64,000 bases of DNA from Paragordius varius (taxonomy: Eukaryota; Nematomorpha). Below, in pieces: positions 25,214 to 35,997 of the stretch. How positions within the stretch are numbered: the first letter of the stretch is position 1; every line of letters begins with the position of its first letter. The translations under genes and the position numbers were made by a program. Below the pieces are notes generated by a model. That model saw only the letters and a list, made by a program, of their open reading frames with translations, was not told the origin of the DNA and searched no databases. The DNA is taken from positions 124,001 through 188,000 of the forward strand of contig OZ176052.1 in NCBI GenBank assembly GCA_964247055.1, read 5' to 3'.

Positions 25214-28200
25214 ATGATTAAAAGTCAATTCGAACAGCTGAACATCAAAGATTCCAAACAAGAAAATGGCCTTCGAATCGGCATTCTCGGTGCCAAAGTT
25301 TGGCAAGGCCAGGTAAAATTTTTATGGATTATTTGGAGATTTATAAAATCATGTGTTTTTTTTCTCGTTCAAAGATGACGTTTTTATCGATTTTTCCACC
25401 CGCGCAAAAACTGTAAATGTTGACCTCGAAAAAGTATAAAGATATGCACGAGGAAAGGTCAATGCCAATGCATATATGTAGTGGATTTATGATTTTTTTA
25501 TTTCCTTGTACCGTATAAGAAGCCAAGATATATTCGTATATTTGGAACACATTGTTAACTGTAAACACCATCATAAATCATTTTACATATATATAGGCAA
25601 TTAATTTTATCAATTGTATCTATACTACATAAGACTGGCCAAAACGTGTTTTTTTGTCTAGTCTGGTTTTTTATTAAATTTAAATTTAAGATTTTGAGGA
25701 AGGACGAGTGTAACAATATGAGTAAGAATACAACATTGCTATAGAAAGTTATTATTAATTATTGGCAAATAGTAAATACATCAAAGGGCAGTATTATTGG
25801 TTTATAGTTAATTTTTCTTTTTACATTTTTAGCCAATAATAATTCTCTTTGCTGCAGCATATGCTAATTAAAAATTTCTAGCAATATGAATTCATACTCT
25901 CATACTGTGTTACTAATATACTAATTTAGTTCAATTTGTCTGATTGTTACCAATATCACCATTTTTGAAATATATATATATAATAGTTAAGTAGCAAACA
26001 CTGTCAAAGTTTTAATAAGGTGATAAACAAAAAAAATAATTTCATTATATTGTAGAGTTATATCTCGCGATAAACGCATGTTGGAATTTATAATTACGAT
26101 ATTTGCATTCATCACCGGTCAGATCTAATATTTTATCTATAAATTTATGCATAGTTAAAAGCGGGCGCGGCCTAAACTTTTAAAACTGAATCGGTTTGAT
26201 AATACTTAAGGAACCAATTTATAATTGGTTTCAAAACATTATTTTAAGGCTAATATAGCCAAATTACTAAATAGGGAATTTCAATGCAGCTAAATTTTAC
26301 TCTTAATTATGTGCGGAGGAGTGTATATGTAATTTATAAGTAAAATTTTCCAATTATTTTTTTGCATTAGCCGTGTTATACCAAATGTAAAATAATAATA
26401 TTTTGAATCCTTTTTCGATGTCTTTAAATAAAATTTTGTTCAGTTTATTTATAAGATCAGATTGTTAACTGTTAAATCGCTTAAAAAAAGATTACCTTCA
26501 AAGCCTTATTTTTATTTCATTTACATATTAAGGGTAATGATTGTTCCTACCTAGAAAAACCAAAAACACAGGAACAAACAATAAATTTAAAAAAATATGT
26601 AAAAATATACTCCATATAATGTCAGCTATAACCTACCTATCTATGTATAAATTTAGCGGAAACATGGCGTGGAATTAGGTCCTGACATGATGCGAAAAGC
26701 CGGAATCGTGGATCGTCTCAAGCAGCTTTCGAGTGATGTAAAAGATTTTGGGGACATTTGTCCGATTGAGATTGAAAATGACAATGTGGGAAAGATTGCA
26801 AATCCTCGGATCGTTGGTGATTACTGTAAAAAGGTAATATTACTCCTAAAATTAAATTTTATTTAACTTTTATTATAGAAATATTAAGAAATAGAGATAT
26901 TATTGCGGAGTTTCTAGGGATTTACCCTTAAAGAAACAAATTTTACAAATATCCATTCACTTGTTGGAACAAATGATTTTGATTAAATTTGTGATATAAC
27001 CGTGTGGTCTTGTATATTCTGTGCGCGGTACAATTGGCTTGATATATAATAATGTGCATATAGTTTAATATTCTTTTAAATTCAAACGACAAATAAAAGT
27101 TATTAAAACGATAATTCACCACTGCCCTCAGATCAAACATTAAAATCAATTTTATCGTTTTTGAAAAAGGCTTCATATGACAATAGGATATGTCGCATAT
27201 TTATATTACAGTCATGTATCCTATATTTTATCAAAATTTATTATTTTTCGTTAAATGGGTATAAATATTTGGTAAAGAATAGAAAAAACAAGAGCTCTAT
27301 GGTAATAAAAATATCATATTTATCAAAAAAATATAAGAATTACCATAGAGCTCTTGTTTTTTCTATTCTTTACCAAATATTTATACCCATTTAAAGAAAA
27401 AAAAAATAAATTTTGATAAAATAAAGGTTACATGATTGTATAATGGTTGCTTATTTCACATATAATAATAGAACAATTTGCAACACACTAGTGTATAATG
27501 GAAAAAAGAAAGGCAAAAATTGTTTTTTTCAACATTTTATTGTTTTTTCCATACACTACGCTATGTTGCAAATTGCCCAACTATAGTATGTGTGAAATAA
27601 GCAACATTAAAATGCATACTGTATATAATTACTAGAAACTTTAGTGTATAAAAATAACAGGTTTAAAATCAACAAAATTAATTAGAGATAAATGACAGAC
27701 CACAACTTAATTTAGCTCTATAGTAAAATTTGTCAAATGGTTATTTAGCTTGTGATTAACCCAGGTATTTTGATTAAATCGGTTACTTTGTAAACGATCC
27801 TGAGTAGATGATACCTGGGTGAAGAAAATTTGATTTTAATTTTTTTATCTTTTTTATAATTTTATTTTTGCCGTACAGCTGACAGACAAACTTGTAGTAT
27901 GGTACGAGAAATTTCTTTTTATTATTATTTATATAAAAAAAATTTTTTTTTATTCATTCATTCGATATAATTTTCGTCTGGCTTTCAACAAAGATTTGCG
28001 ATTTGAAGGCCCCTTATGTATCAGAAAAAATATATATTTATTTTTTTGTCATTTTTTGTAATTGTATTTTTATTACAGTTAAGCGAAATTTTACGGACAA
28101 TACGTAAAAATATAACGACAAATATTTTTTTCTAAAAGAAAACCAATTTCAAACTTTTTCAACATTAATTTTCCCACATAAGCTATTTAATTACAATTGT

Positions 28201-31200
28201 TATATTGTTTGCGTCACCAATTACTTATCAATTTTATAAATTGCAATTTGTTATAAAAAATGCAGTTTAAAAAAGTATAAAAATTAATTGTCTTTATTTT
28301 TACATTTTGTCCGTATAATTCCAATTTTTATTATAATGTATAGCTCTCAGAGTATATATATATGCCTTTTATTATTTATCTCACAAAATTTGTCTTTTAT
28401 TTTTCCAGCTTTTCTGGATTTTTGACAATTTTAATTTTAGAAAAACGCCATCTTTATAGTAAATATTTAACATATTATGGAGATTATTTCTGTAATTGCA
28501 AAGGTAGGCTAAGAAAAATAATCTCCATATTATGTTAAAAATTTCAATTTAGTCTAATCTTTTTTTTACACTTTTCATTCCTTAGCTTTCAGACAAAGTT
28601 GCCAGCATAGTACGAGATGAAAACCGGTTATGTGTCGTGTTGGGCGGAGATCATAGCCTGGCGGCCGGAAGCCTTCACGGGCATGTTGAAGCGCATCCAG
28701 ATGTTTGTGTTGTCTGGGTCGATGCTCACACCGATCTCCATTTACCCTGTACGTCGCCTTCAGGGAATTTACATGGATGCCCGATGGGACTTATGATTCG
28801 GGAACTCAATAACTCACCTGCCAATACTAATCCACTTCCGGGCTGGGAATGGCATGTTAATAGGTTTGGTTCTTGGTTTGGTTAGATATTGATTTTTGGG
28901 AAAGATTTTTGAAGTTTTTTGAAGCATTTTGAAGTTTTTTATATGTGGAGATTTTTATAAAAGATTGTATGTTTGAAGCATTTTGAAGTTTTTTATATGT
29001 GGATATAGATATTTAAAGTTAATGCTTAAACTCGCGGGGTGGGAATGGCATATCAATAGGTTCGGTTTGGTTTATATATATTTATTTTTGGGTAAAATTT
29101 TAAAATTTTTGTTACTTGTCAGGATTTTTTAAAGTTTTTATATGTGGAGATTTTTTTAAAGATTGTTTGAAGCATTTTAAAGTTTTTTATATGTGGAGAT
29201 TATGTACATAGATATTTAAGGTTAATACTTAAACTCGCGGGGTGGGAATGGCATGTTAATAGGTTCGGTTTGGTTAGATTTTGATTTTTGGGAAATTTTA
29301 AGAATTTTGTTGCTTGATAAGATTTTTAAAAGGTTTTTGAAGTTTTTATATATGGAGATTACATATATAGTTTAAGGTTTATTCTTAAACTCGCGGGCTG
29401 GGAATGGCATGTTAATAGGTTTGGTTTGGTTAGATATTGATTTTAAGATTTCTAAAAGGTTATTTGAAGCATTTTAAAGGATTTATAGTAGATATTTTTA
29501 AGTTTTTAAAAATTTGGATTTTTGTGTAAAATTTTGAGATTTTTAGATTGTTTGAAGCATTTTGAAGTTTTTTGTATGTGGAGATTTTTTTAAAAGATTA
29601 TTTTAGGTTAAATTTTTAAATGGCATGTTAATAGGTTCGGTTTGGTTTTTATGTTTGGGAAAAATTTTAAGATTTTTGTTGCTTGTCAAGATTTTTGAAG
29701 GATTTTAAGTTTTTATATGTGGACATTATGTAGTCAGATATTTAAGGTTAATGCTTAAACTCGCGGGGTGGGAATGGCATGTTGATAGGTTTGGTTTATA
29801 AATATTTATTTTTGGGGAAAATTTTAAAATTTTTGTTATCAAGATTTTTAAAAGATTTTTAAAGTTTTTACATGTGGAGATTTTGTATATAGATATTTAA
29901 GGTTAATTCTTAAACTCGCGGGGTGGGAATGGCATGTTAATAGGTTAGGTTCGATTTTTATTTTTGAGAAATTTGTCAAATTTTTGTTGCTTGACAAGAT
30001 TTTTAAAAGGTTTTTGAAGGATTTTGAATTTTTATATGTGGAGAATATGTATATAGATTATTAAGGTTAATTCTTAAACTCGCGGGCGGGGAATGGCATG
30101 TTAATAGGTTTGGTTTGGTCAGATATTGATTTTTGTGAAATATTTAAGAATTTTGTTGCTTGTCAAGATTTTTAAAGTTTTTATATGTGGAGATTATGTA
30201 CTCAGATATAAAGGTTAATTCTTAAACTCGCGGGCTGGGAATGGCATGTTAATAGGTTAGCGGTTAGCTTCGCTTGGTTAGATATTGATTTTAGTAAAAG
30301 TCATTTAAATGTTGCTTTTAAGTAGTTCAATTTATAATGATTAAACATAAAATGTACATATTTCTGTGATTTTGGAATATTTTTGTATTCAATTTATCAT
30401 AAGATGTGAGTCATAAAATTATTTATATTTATTACACATAAATATTTAATATGAATATAAATAAAGAAAGTCAAAATTTTTATTTAAAATATATATATAT
30501 ATATATATATATACTAGCGTGAATCTCGTGCTGCTACGCAGCCCGAGGAAGTCCTTCGGACCTCTGGGGGGGGGGAGGTTCGAAGTTTGGATTTGATTGG
30601 GTTTACCGGTTTTCCTGTACCAGATCACAAAGCCAGCATTTTCCATTTTTATAAATATATAGATTACCATAAATAATGTATTAATATCCATATATCTTTT
30701 AACATGCTATGCATATGATAGATACTCCTTACTCAGCATCTATCATCAAATAAACGGTGGACTAAAATTTTTGCCTTTTAACAGGCAATACGAAAAATCT
30801 TTCTCGAATTTTTACAGTCTCATACCGTGGACAAAAAAATACAATCAAAAAAATATTTTTGGTTTTTTTTTTTGAAAAAAAAATGGCATTTTACGGGGGT
30901 AGCGGTTAAAAAGAGGGCCTAAATCAAAAAAGTGACTCGACTATGTTTAGCGCGATCAAAAATAAGTAAACAAAATTCATATTTGAAATTGAATGGTCCA
31001 ACACGTTCTCCAAAAAATTGACTTAACCCATTTTTCTTACGGGGTGGGCCCAAACTGGGGACCTAATTCCAAAAAAGGGCGAAGCTATTGTCGGGGCATT
31101 CATTAATGATTAAATTTTTTCGATGTTTAAATTTGATTGGGTTCACCGGTTTTCCGGAAACAGATCACAAAGTATGAAAAATCAGTTTTTAGCGGGTAGC

Positions 31201-32100
31201 TCCTTACCCAGCAGCTATCATCAAAGAAACGGTAGACTAAAATTTTTGCCTTTTAAGAGGGAATACGTGGAATCTTTATTGAATTTTTACGGTCTCATAC
31301 CTAGGGCGAAAAATCGATTTAAAAAATTATTTTTGTGGACTTTGTTTTTTGAAAAAGGTGGCATTTTACGGGGGGAGCGGGTAAAAAGAGGGCCTAAATC
31401 AAAAAAGTGGCTCGGCTATGTTCGGCGCAATCGAAAATAAGTAAACAAAAATCATATTTGAAATTGAATGGTCCAACACGTTCTCCGGAAAATTGTCTCA
31501 AAGACACGATTTTTGTGGACTTCTGTTTTCAAAAAAAACCCGTTTTTCATACGGGGTGGGCCCGAACTGGGGGCCTATTTCAAAAAAAGGGCGAAGCTAT
31601 TGTCGGGGCATTCATTAATGATTATATTTTTTCGATATTTGGATTTGATTGGGTTCACCGGTTTTCCTGTACCAGATCACAAAGCCAGCATTTTCCATTT
31701 TTATAAATATATAGATATATATATATATAAAGTCAAAATTTTTATTCAAAAAATATATATGCTTATAAATAGAATCCCAGCCAGCAATCTAGTGTACATT
31801 GGAAGTCGTGATGTCGATACAGCAGAAATGTAACTTTTTTTTCTTTTTTTGAGAAATAATTTTGATTTTTAATATTTGATTTTTAAGATATTTCTATTTT
31901 TTGGGTCAATAGGTACTTTTTGAAGCGTTTGGGAATCCGTTATTTTTCCACGCGAGAAATTGATGAGATTGGAATGCAGAATGTGGCTCGGCTTGCTATT
32001 CAACACATAAATCCTTAGTAAGTGCCAAAAAAAATTTTTTTTCCTTGATAAAAATATTTCAATTCCTTTAATTTGAAAGGATGTCATCGCAAAAAATATT

Positions 32101-32188
<88 letters not shown>

Positions 32189-34191
32189 CTTGTTTCAAGG
32201 GGGGACCATGAACCTTATATTACCATTTACGACAATTCAAATTTACTCTAAAAATAAATTGTGTTTTCGGACAATTCCAACTTTTACTATACTTCAGGGT
32301 CATAAAAAAGCACTTTTAAGGCCACGTTTTAAGTATCGCTGAGTTAAATAAACGAGATAAAAAATATGGATGTTTATGTGACAAAAAAAATTGTCTATAA
32401 CTTTAGATGTAAATTTTTAACTTTTATTTCTGGTTATATATATGTAGTTTAGATAAACCAATTGTCATTCAATTTGACATTGACAGTTTAGATCCTTTGG
32501 ATGCCCCAACGACAGGAACGCCCGTTGATGGCGGAATGACTTTACGGGAAGGATTAACTCTAGTTGAGGAACTTTGTCGCACAAGTAAAAGAAAGCATTT
32601 CATATGGGTTTAATAACTGGATAAATTTTATCTATACTATACCATTTACAATTCAAATTCACCCTTTTTGAACAATATAAATTCAACCTTAAACAATTCA
32701 AATTCACCCTTGAACAATTCAATTTCACCCTTTTTGAACAATTCAAATTCACCCTTTTTAAACAATTCAAATTCACCCTTTTTGAACAATTCCTAATTCA
32801 CCCTTTTTGAACAATTCAAATTCACCCTTGAACAATCTAAATTCACCCTTGAACAATTTAAATCTACCCTCGAACAATTAAATTTCACCCTTAAACAATT
32901 CAAATTTACCCTAAAAATAAATTATAAAATTTCCGTCTAATATAACTCATCATTATAATTTATAATATATTTTTATGGCAAAGTTTATTATTTTTTCAGT
33001 ATTATTTTGATTACATACAAAGTTTGTTTTTTAAAAAATATAAAAAAAATATAGGTAATTTTAAACTTAAAAAACACGTAATTTATTTTAGGATGAATTT
33101 GAATTGTTCAAGGGGGTGAATTTGAATTGTTCAAGGGTGAATTTGAATTGTTCAAGGGTGAACTTGAACTGTAAATGGTATATATATAAAATTTAATTTC
33201 TATAAGAATATTTAAGCCTGGTTTTTTGCCATCCTGGTCACATAAGGTTCGAGTTTCAATAGTACTTTTAGATTCATTAGCCATATGATTAGGTCAAATA
33301 ACTAAAATATGTATTTATATAAATTTGCGTTTTACACTGTAATATCAATTTTAATAGAGACTGTACTTTTGTATTTGTCCCTACTTATCACTTATTTCCA
33401 ATTTTTTTTTACAGTTAATTTATAAAAGAAAGGCGCAAAAATCATTTTTTTTTCTATTTAAAATGATATAAAAGTGCAGCATTAGAAGGAAAATTTATTA
33501 TTTTCCGATACCCATTAATTTTGGCAGAATTGTGGAATCATACAGTAGTAAAAATTGATATTATACGGACAATACGTGAAAATATAAAGACAAATATTAT
33601 TTTTAATTATTGTTTTTGAACAGGGTATGAAATTGGAATGTAAATTAGAAACATAATCAATTATATATATATATATATATTACAATTGTAATATTAAATA
33701 ATTTATATGGGAATTAACAAGAGGTTTAAAAAAACTACAGCGGTTTTTTCCAAATATATTTGTCTTATGAGAATTATGTTTTTCCCGTATAATTTCATTT
33801 TTTACTGTATTCCGAGTCCCTTGACTTGATGTTAAGTTAAGCGAACATAATTATAGAATATATATAAAAATTTTTTTATTATGGGTTATTAACATTGAAA
33901 CGTGATATAAATTTGACTTTAACTTAGAAACTTATATTTTCTATTCCATAAAAGTTAAAAGGTCATAATTTTATTTCTTTGCATGTGTTAGAATGTGTCA
34001 TTGGAATTGACATGGTTGAAGTGAATGTTAAACTCGGGACCGAAACCGAAGGTGAAAAGACTGTCCGCGCAGCTAATAAATTGATTGCAACTGCGTTGGG
34101 GGAACCGCGGCACGGATTTTTACCGCCAGATTTTACAGTTAAAGAATTACCAGTTATAGCGGACCGGAAAATTCCGAATGGTTCCCTCTAA
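25214..34191 (+). CDS. arg: Arginase (L-arginine amidinohydrolase), complete
   Basis: Hydrolyses L-arginine to ornithine and urea. Exons: 25214-25312, 26657-26833, 28586-28863, 31773-31829, 31913-32017, 32448-32584 and 33992-34191; phases agree throughout, giving 350 residues (human ARG1 has 322). Manganese ligands are in place: H115 in GGDHS, D138, H140 and D142 in DAHTD, D249 and D251 in FDIDSLDP. H155 (SGNLHG) and E294 (MVEVN) are also kept, so the enzyme should be active. The start ATG has an N-terminal extension of about 15 residues relative to ARG1. An acceptor (CTTCAG) at 25126-25131 and an open frame from 25132 mean the coding region might begin in an earlier exon. With no clear import signal visible, cytosolic or mitochondrial location is undecided. 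Introns hold many transposons and a satellite made from the end of exon 3. Confidence 0.95.
25600..26656 (+). other. Arginase intron 1, right part, no recognised element
   Basis: A/T-rich intron sequence between exons 1 and 2. No MITE, hAT end or exon-like block was recognised here, in contrast to the other long arginase introns. Confidence 0.4.
27207..27440. repeat. Long near-perfect palindrome (fold-back element)
   Basis: Two arms of about 100 bp (27207-27305 and 27340-27440) are nearly exact inverse copies around a loop of about 34 bp. Shared parts include CAAGAGCTCTATGGTAAT with inverse ATTACCATAGAGCTCTTG, and TAAATGGGTATAAATATTTG. The ends read TACAGTCATGTA and its inverse, with adjacent TA. 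It abuts MITE-C. The high arm identity suggests recent origin or gene conversion. It lies in arginase intron 2. Confidence 0.9.
27441..27622. repeat. MITE-C copy
   Basis: The left arm TAATGGTTGCTTATTTCACA and the right arm, which ends GAAATAAGCAACATTAAAA then TGCATACTGTA, are inverse. Internal arms share AATTTGCAACA. It directly follows the palindrome, which may have replaced its outer left end. Confidence 0.8.
27879..27911 (+). pseudogene. Partial fossil copy of the start of arginase exon 3
   Basis: After an acceptor-like CCGTACAG the sequence CTGACAGACAAACTTG, continuing to GGTACGAGA, closely matches the first 32 bases of the real exon 3 (CTTTCAGACAAAGTTG to AGTACGAGA, from 28586). The similarity stops after about 31 bases and A/T-rich intron follows. 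It encodes LTDKLVVWYE against LSDKVASIVRDE. It lacks the GGDHS metal site and any good donor, so it is probably not a usable alternative exon. Confidence 0.65.
28074..28334. repeat. MITE-A copy
   Basis: The left end TACAGTTAAGCGAAATTTTA leads into GGACAATACGTAAAAATATA. The right end CATTTTGTCCGTATAATTCC closes near TTTTTATTATA. It is diverged and lies in arginase intron 2. Confidence 0.8.
28466..28539. repeat. Short hairpin in arginase intron 2
   Basis: TTTAACATATTATGGAGATT and the inverse AATCTCCATATTATGTTAAA form a stem of about 24 bp with essentially one mismatch, around a loop of about 25 nt. It ends about 46 bp before exon 3. It could be a tiny transposon relic or, less likely, a small-RNA hairpin. 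Confidence 0.6.
28839..30290 (+). repeat. Satellite repeating the end of arginase exon 3 with its splice donor
   Basis: The exon end and donor, GGGAATGGCATGTTAATAGG followed by TTTGGTT, recur eight more times in the intron, near 29041, 29244, 29400, 29620, 29769, 29925, 30100 and 30237, at intervals of about 140-220 bp. Most copies are preceded by TTAAACTCGCGGGG or TTAAACTCGCGGGC and followed by a T/G-rich spacer with TTTTTATATGTGGAGATT. Each copy keeps an AATAG|GTT donor-like junction. The upstream part of exon 3 is not repeated. The plus strand of the array is markedly poor in C. Confidence 0.92.
30514..30663 (-). mobile_element. Short Helitron derivative (150 bp)
   Basis: On the minus strand it starts TCTATATATTTATAAAAATG and ends with the GGAAGTCC/GGACTTCC-type hairpin region and CTAG, as in the copy at 12468-13061. 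Only about 150 bp remain, with both termini. It lies in an AT microsatellite of arginase intron 3. Confidence 0.8.
30664..31715 (-). mobile_element. Helitron copy with tandem internal units, no 3' end of its own
   Basis: The 5' TC terminus is at 31715 (minus strand). The interior holds two tandem units, about 30720-31175 and 31180-31713. They share TATCATCAAA.AAACGGT, then GGCATTTTACGGGGG, then GGCGAAGCTATTGTCGGGGC and ATTGGGTTCACCGGTTTTCC. No CTAG end is found other than the one at 30514. Long frames read across it are by-products of this repeat, not host genes. Confidence 0.72.
32104..32185. repeat. (TA)n microsatellite, about 82 bp
   Basis: An uninterrupted TA dinucleotide tract starting about 85 bp after arginase exon 5, in intron 5. 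Confidence 0.95.
32216..32290. repeat. Fragment of the inverted 21-bp-repeat element
   Basis: Contains TATTACCATTTACGACAATT, then a CAAATTTAC block and the core start CTCTAAAAATAAATTGTGTT, matching the left end and core of the elements at 32638 and 39588. The right half is missing. Confidence 0.55.
32638..33184. repeat. Element with inverted 21-bp repeat arrays
   Basis: It starts TATACCATTTACAATTCAAA and ends in the inverse, closing CTGTAAATGGTATA. The left array has about ten degenerate copies of TTGAACAATTCAAATTCACC, the right about four in inverse orientation. Between them lies the core with TAACTCATCATT and TTTTTATGGCA. It lies in arginase intron 6, about 54 bp after the exon 6 donor. 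Confidence 0.85.
33541..33809. repeat. MITE-A copy
   Basis: The left end TACAGTAGTAAAAATTGATA, family arm GGACAATACGTGAAAATATA, and right end TTTCATTTTTTACTGTA. It lies in arginase intron 6, 182 bp before the last exon. Confidence 0.85.
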
Positions 34192-35668
34192 TGGGCGCGA
34201 AAAAAAAAACTGTTGTCTTTTTATTCTAGTCTTTTTTTTATTTACCGACACACAGACATATTTTTACATGACATAAACTTTTGAAGTTTAAATTATTTAA
34301 AAGAGCGTGAAATGTATGAAAAGTTAAAGATCAATGGGTGTTTTTTATGGAGAAAAAAACCATAAATTTTGAAATCTTTTTATATTATTTTAATTGAACC
34401 CATTTTACTGAGTTGCGGAATATGGAATTGAAATGTAAATTACTGTTAAATTTTAACATTTTATCATTGTAACTTTTGAAGGTTTTATAGAAAATTAAGA
34501 TTTAAAAATGTGTGGTTTTCTTTATGAAAAATATTCATTATTCTTTGACTTTTTTAAGGTTTGTTTTGTCCTCATAATTTTAACTTTACATATTTTTGCT
34601 ATATATATTTGCTAAAATATGCAAGCAATATATTATAATTAAATATTTTTAATCTAAACATGCCCAATTAAAATTTTAGCAAAATTTTTAGATTCTTAAA
34701 CCTTAATATCAATTATTCTAAGCCAAATATATTAGCTTTGTGATAAAAAATAATTATACTATGGAAAAAATGAAAAAATATAAAGGCAAATTTTATTTTC
34801 AAAAGACAACCCCATACTTTTTTAAACCTTAATTTAAAAAAACATTATATTAATATTGTAAATATATAATTGATTGTGTCACCAATTTATATTTCTATAT
34901 TATACTTTATTGAAACAATGAGTTTTATTTAAAAAAAAATCAAGATTAAAAAAGTATGGGGTGGTCTTTTTGAAAAAAAATATTTGTCTTTATATTTTTT
35001 CACGTTTTGTCCGTATGATTTCAATTTTTACTGTACTTAACGTAAGAGATTGTATATATATCCACACTTTTAAATGCAATATATATGAGCTTATAAAATT
35101 AACACTCCACTGTGTTTCAAAAAATCAACTTGAACTGTGAATAAATTTTTACTAATTATGTTGGTTTATATTATTTAAAAAAAGTTTTAAGGCAAAAATT
35201 GTCATTTATAAAAAGATTATATATAGATATATGCCTATAAATATATTAAACGACATAAGTTAGTAAATGCCAACATATAAAACTGAAGGCAAAAATCGAA
35301 AGGGAATACTGCACAATAATGGATTGGAAAAAATAAATAGAAATGGAATTTAGGAATTGTTAAAGAATATAAAAATATTTTAAATCAATTGATAAAACTA
35401 TATAATAACAGAAATAAATGGTTAAAATTAAAATCCAATTAAAATAATTAATATTTTCATGTTTTAAAAAAAAATCGGAAAAAATGGTTTTGAAGGCAAT
35501 TTTATTTAAAAATGGTTGCGGTTACTTAATTTTGATAATCTGATCTGAGTTTCTTCATTTTTTAAAATTTTCAAAAAAAAATTAAATTTTTTTCCATAAA
35601 ATTCTAAAATTAGGCTTTTATGTAAGAAATCCAAAAATCCAATACATTATGATTTAAATGATATATTT

Positions 35669-35699
<31 letters not shown>

Positions 35700-35955
35700 T
35701 TGCAAGTAGAATCCGTTTTAAATGGTCCTAAAAAATATAATGGTTCTAGCTCTAAAGAATTCTTGTTTTTAAAAATTGAGCGGGAAAAATAAAGTTTTAC
35801 AAATCGTACAAAATAAAAAGATCAAATCTTATATCTTTTATCAACAATAATGTTCTAAAACTTTACTTTAAAATAAAAAATATGAATCATCTGTCCTTTA
35901 TATAAAAATAAAAACCACAAATTACATTTTCCTTATATTATAATTAATGTACAAA
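34192..35955. other. Spacer between arginase and TMEM9
   Basis: The two genes converge here. The stretch holds a MITE-A copy (34757-35035), an AT microsatellite near 35670-35699 and otherwise A/T-rich sequence. No clear AATAAA was found close after the arginase stop codon. Confidence 0.5.
34757..35035. repeat. MITE-A copy
   Basis: The arms show AAAGACAACCCCATACTTTT and the inverse with AAAAAGTATGGGGTGGTCTT. The right end is TTTCAATTTTTACTGTA; the left end is diverged (CTATGGAAAAAATG). Confidence 0.8.
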
Positions 35956-35961
35956 TTTATT
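35956..35961 (-). terminator. Polyadenylation signal of TMEM9
   Basis: AATAAA on the minus strand, 36 bases after the TMEM9 stop codon. Confidence 0.6.
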
Positions 35962-35997
35962 AATTCTCAGATAAATTAAATAGATGTCATAGGTTGG

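Noticed and set aside
27161-27394. Plus-strand frame of 77 codons
   Set aside because: Lies within the palindromic element; it arises from the inverted arms.
31123-31833. Overlapping plus-strand frames of 99-121 codons upstream of and into arginase exon 4
   Set aside because: They run through Helitron repeat units, are mirrored in the copy at 12814-13068, and only the last 57 bp of true coding sequence (31773-31829) belongs to arginase.
32073-32342. Frame of 89 codons with a long IYIYIY run
   Set aside because: Translation of the (TA)n microsatellite and an adjoining repeat fragment.
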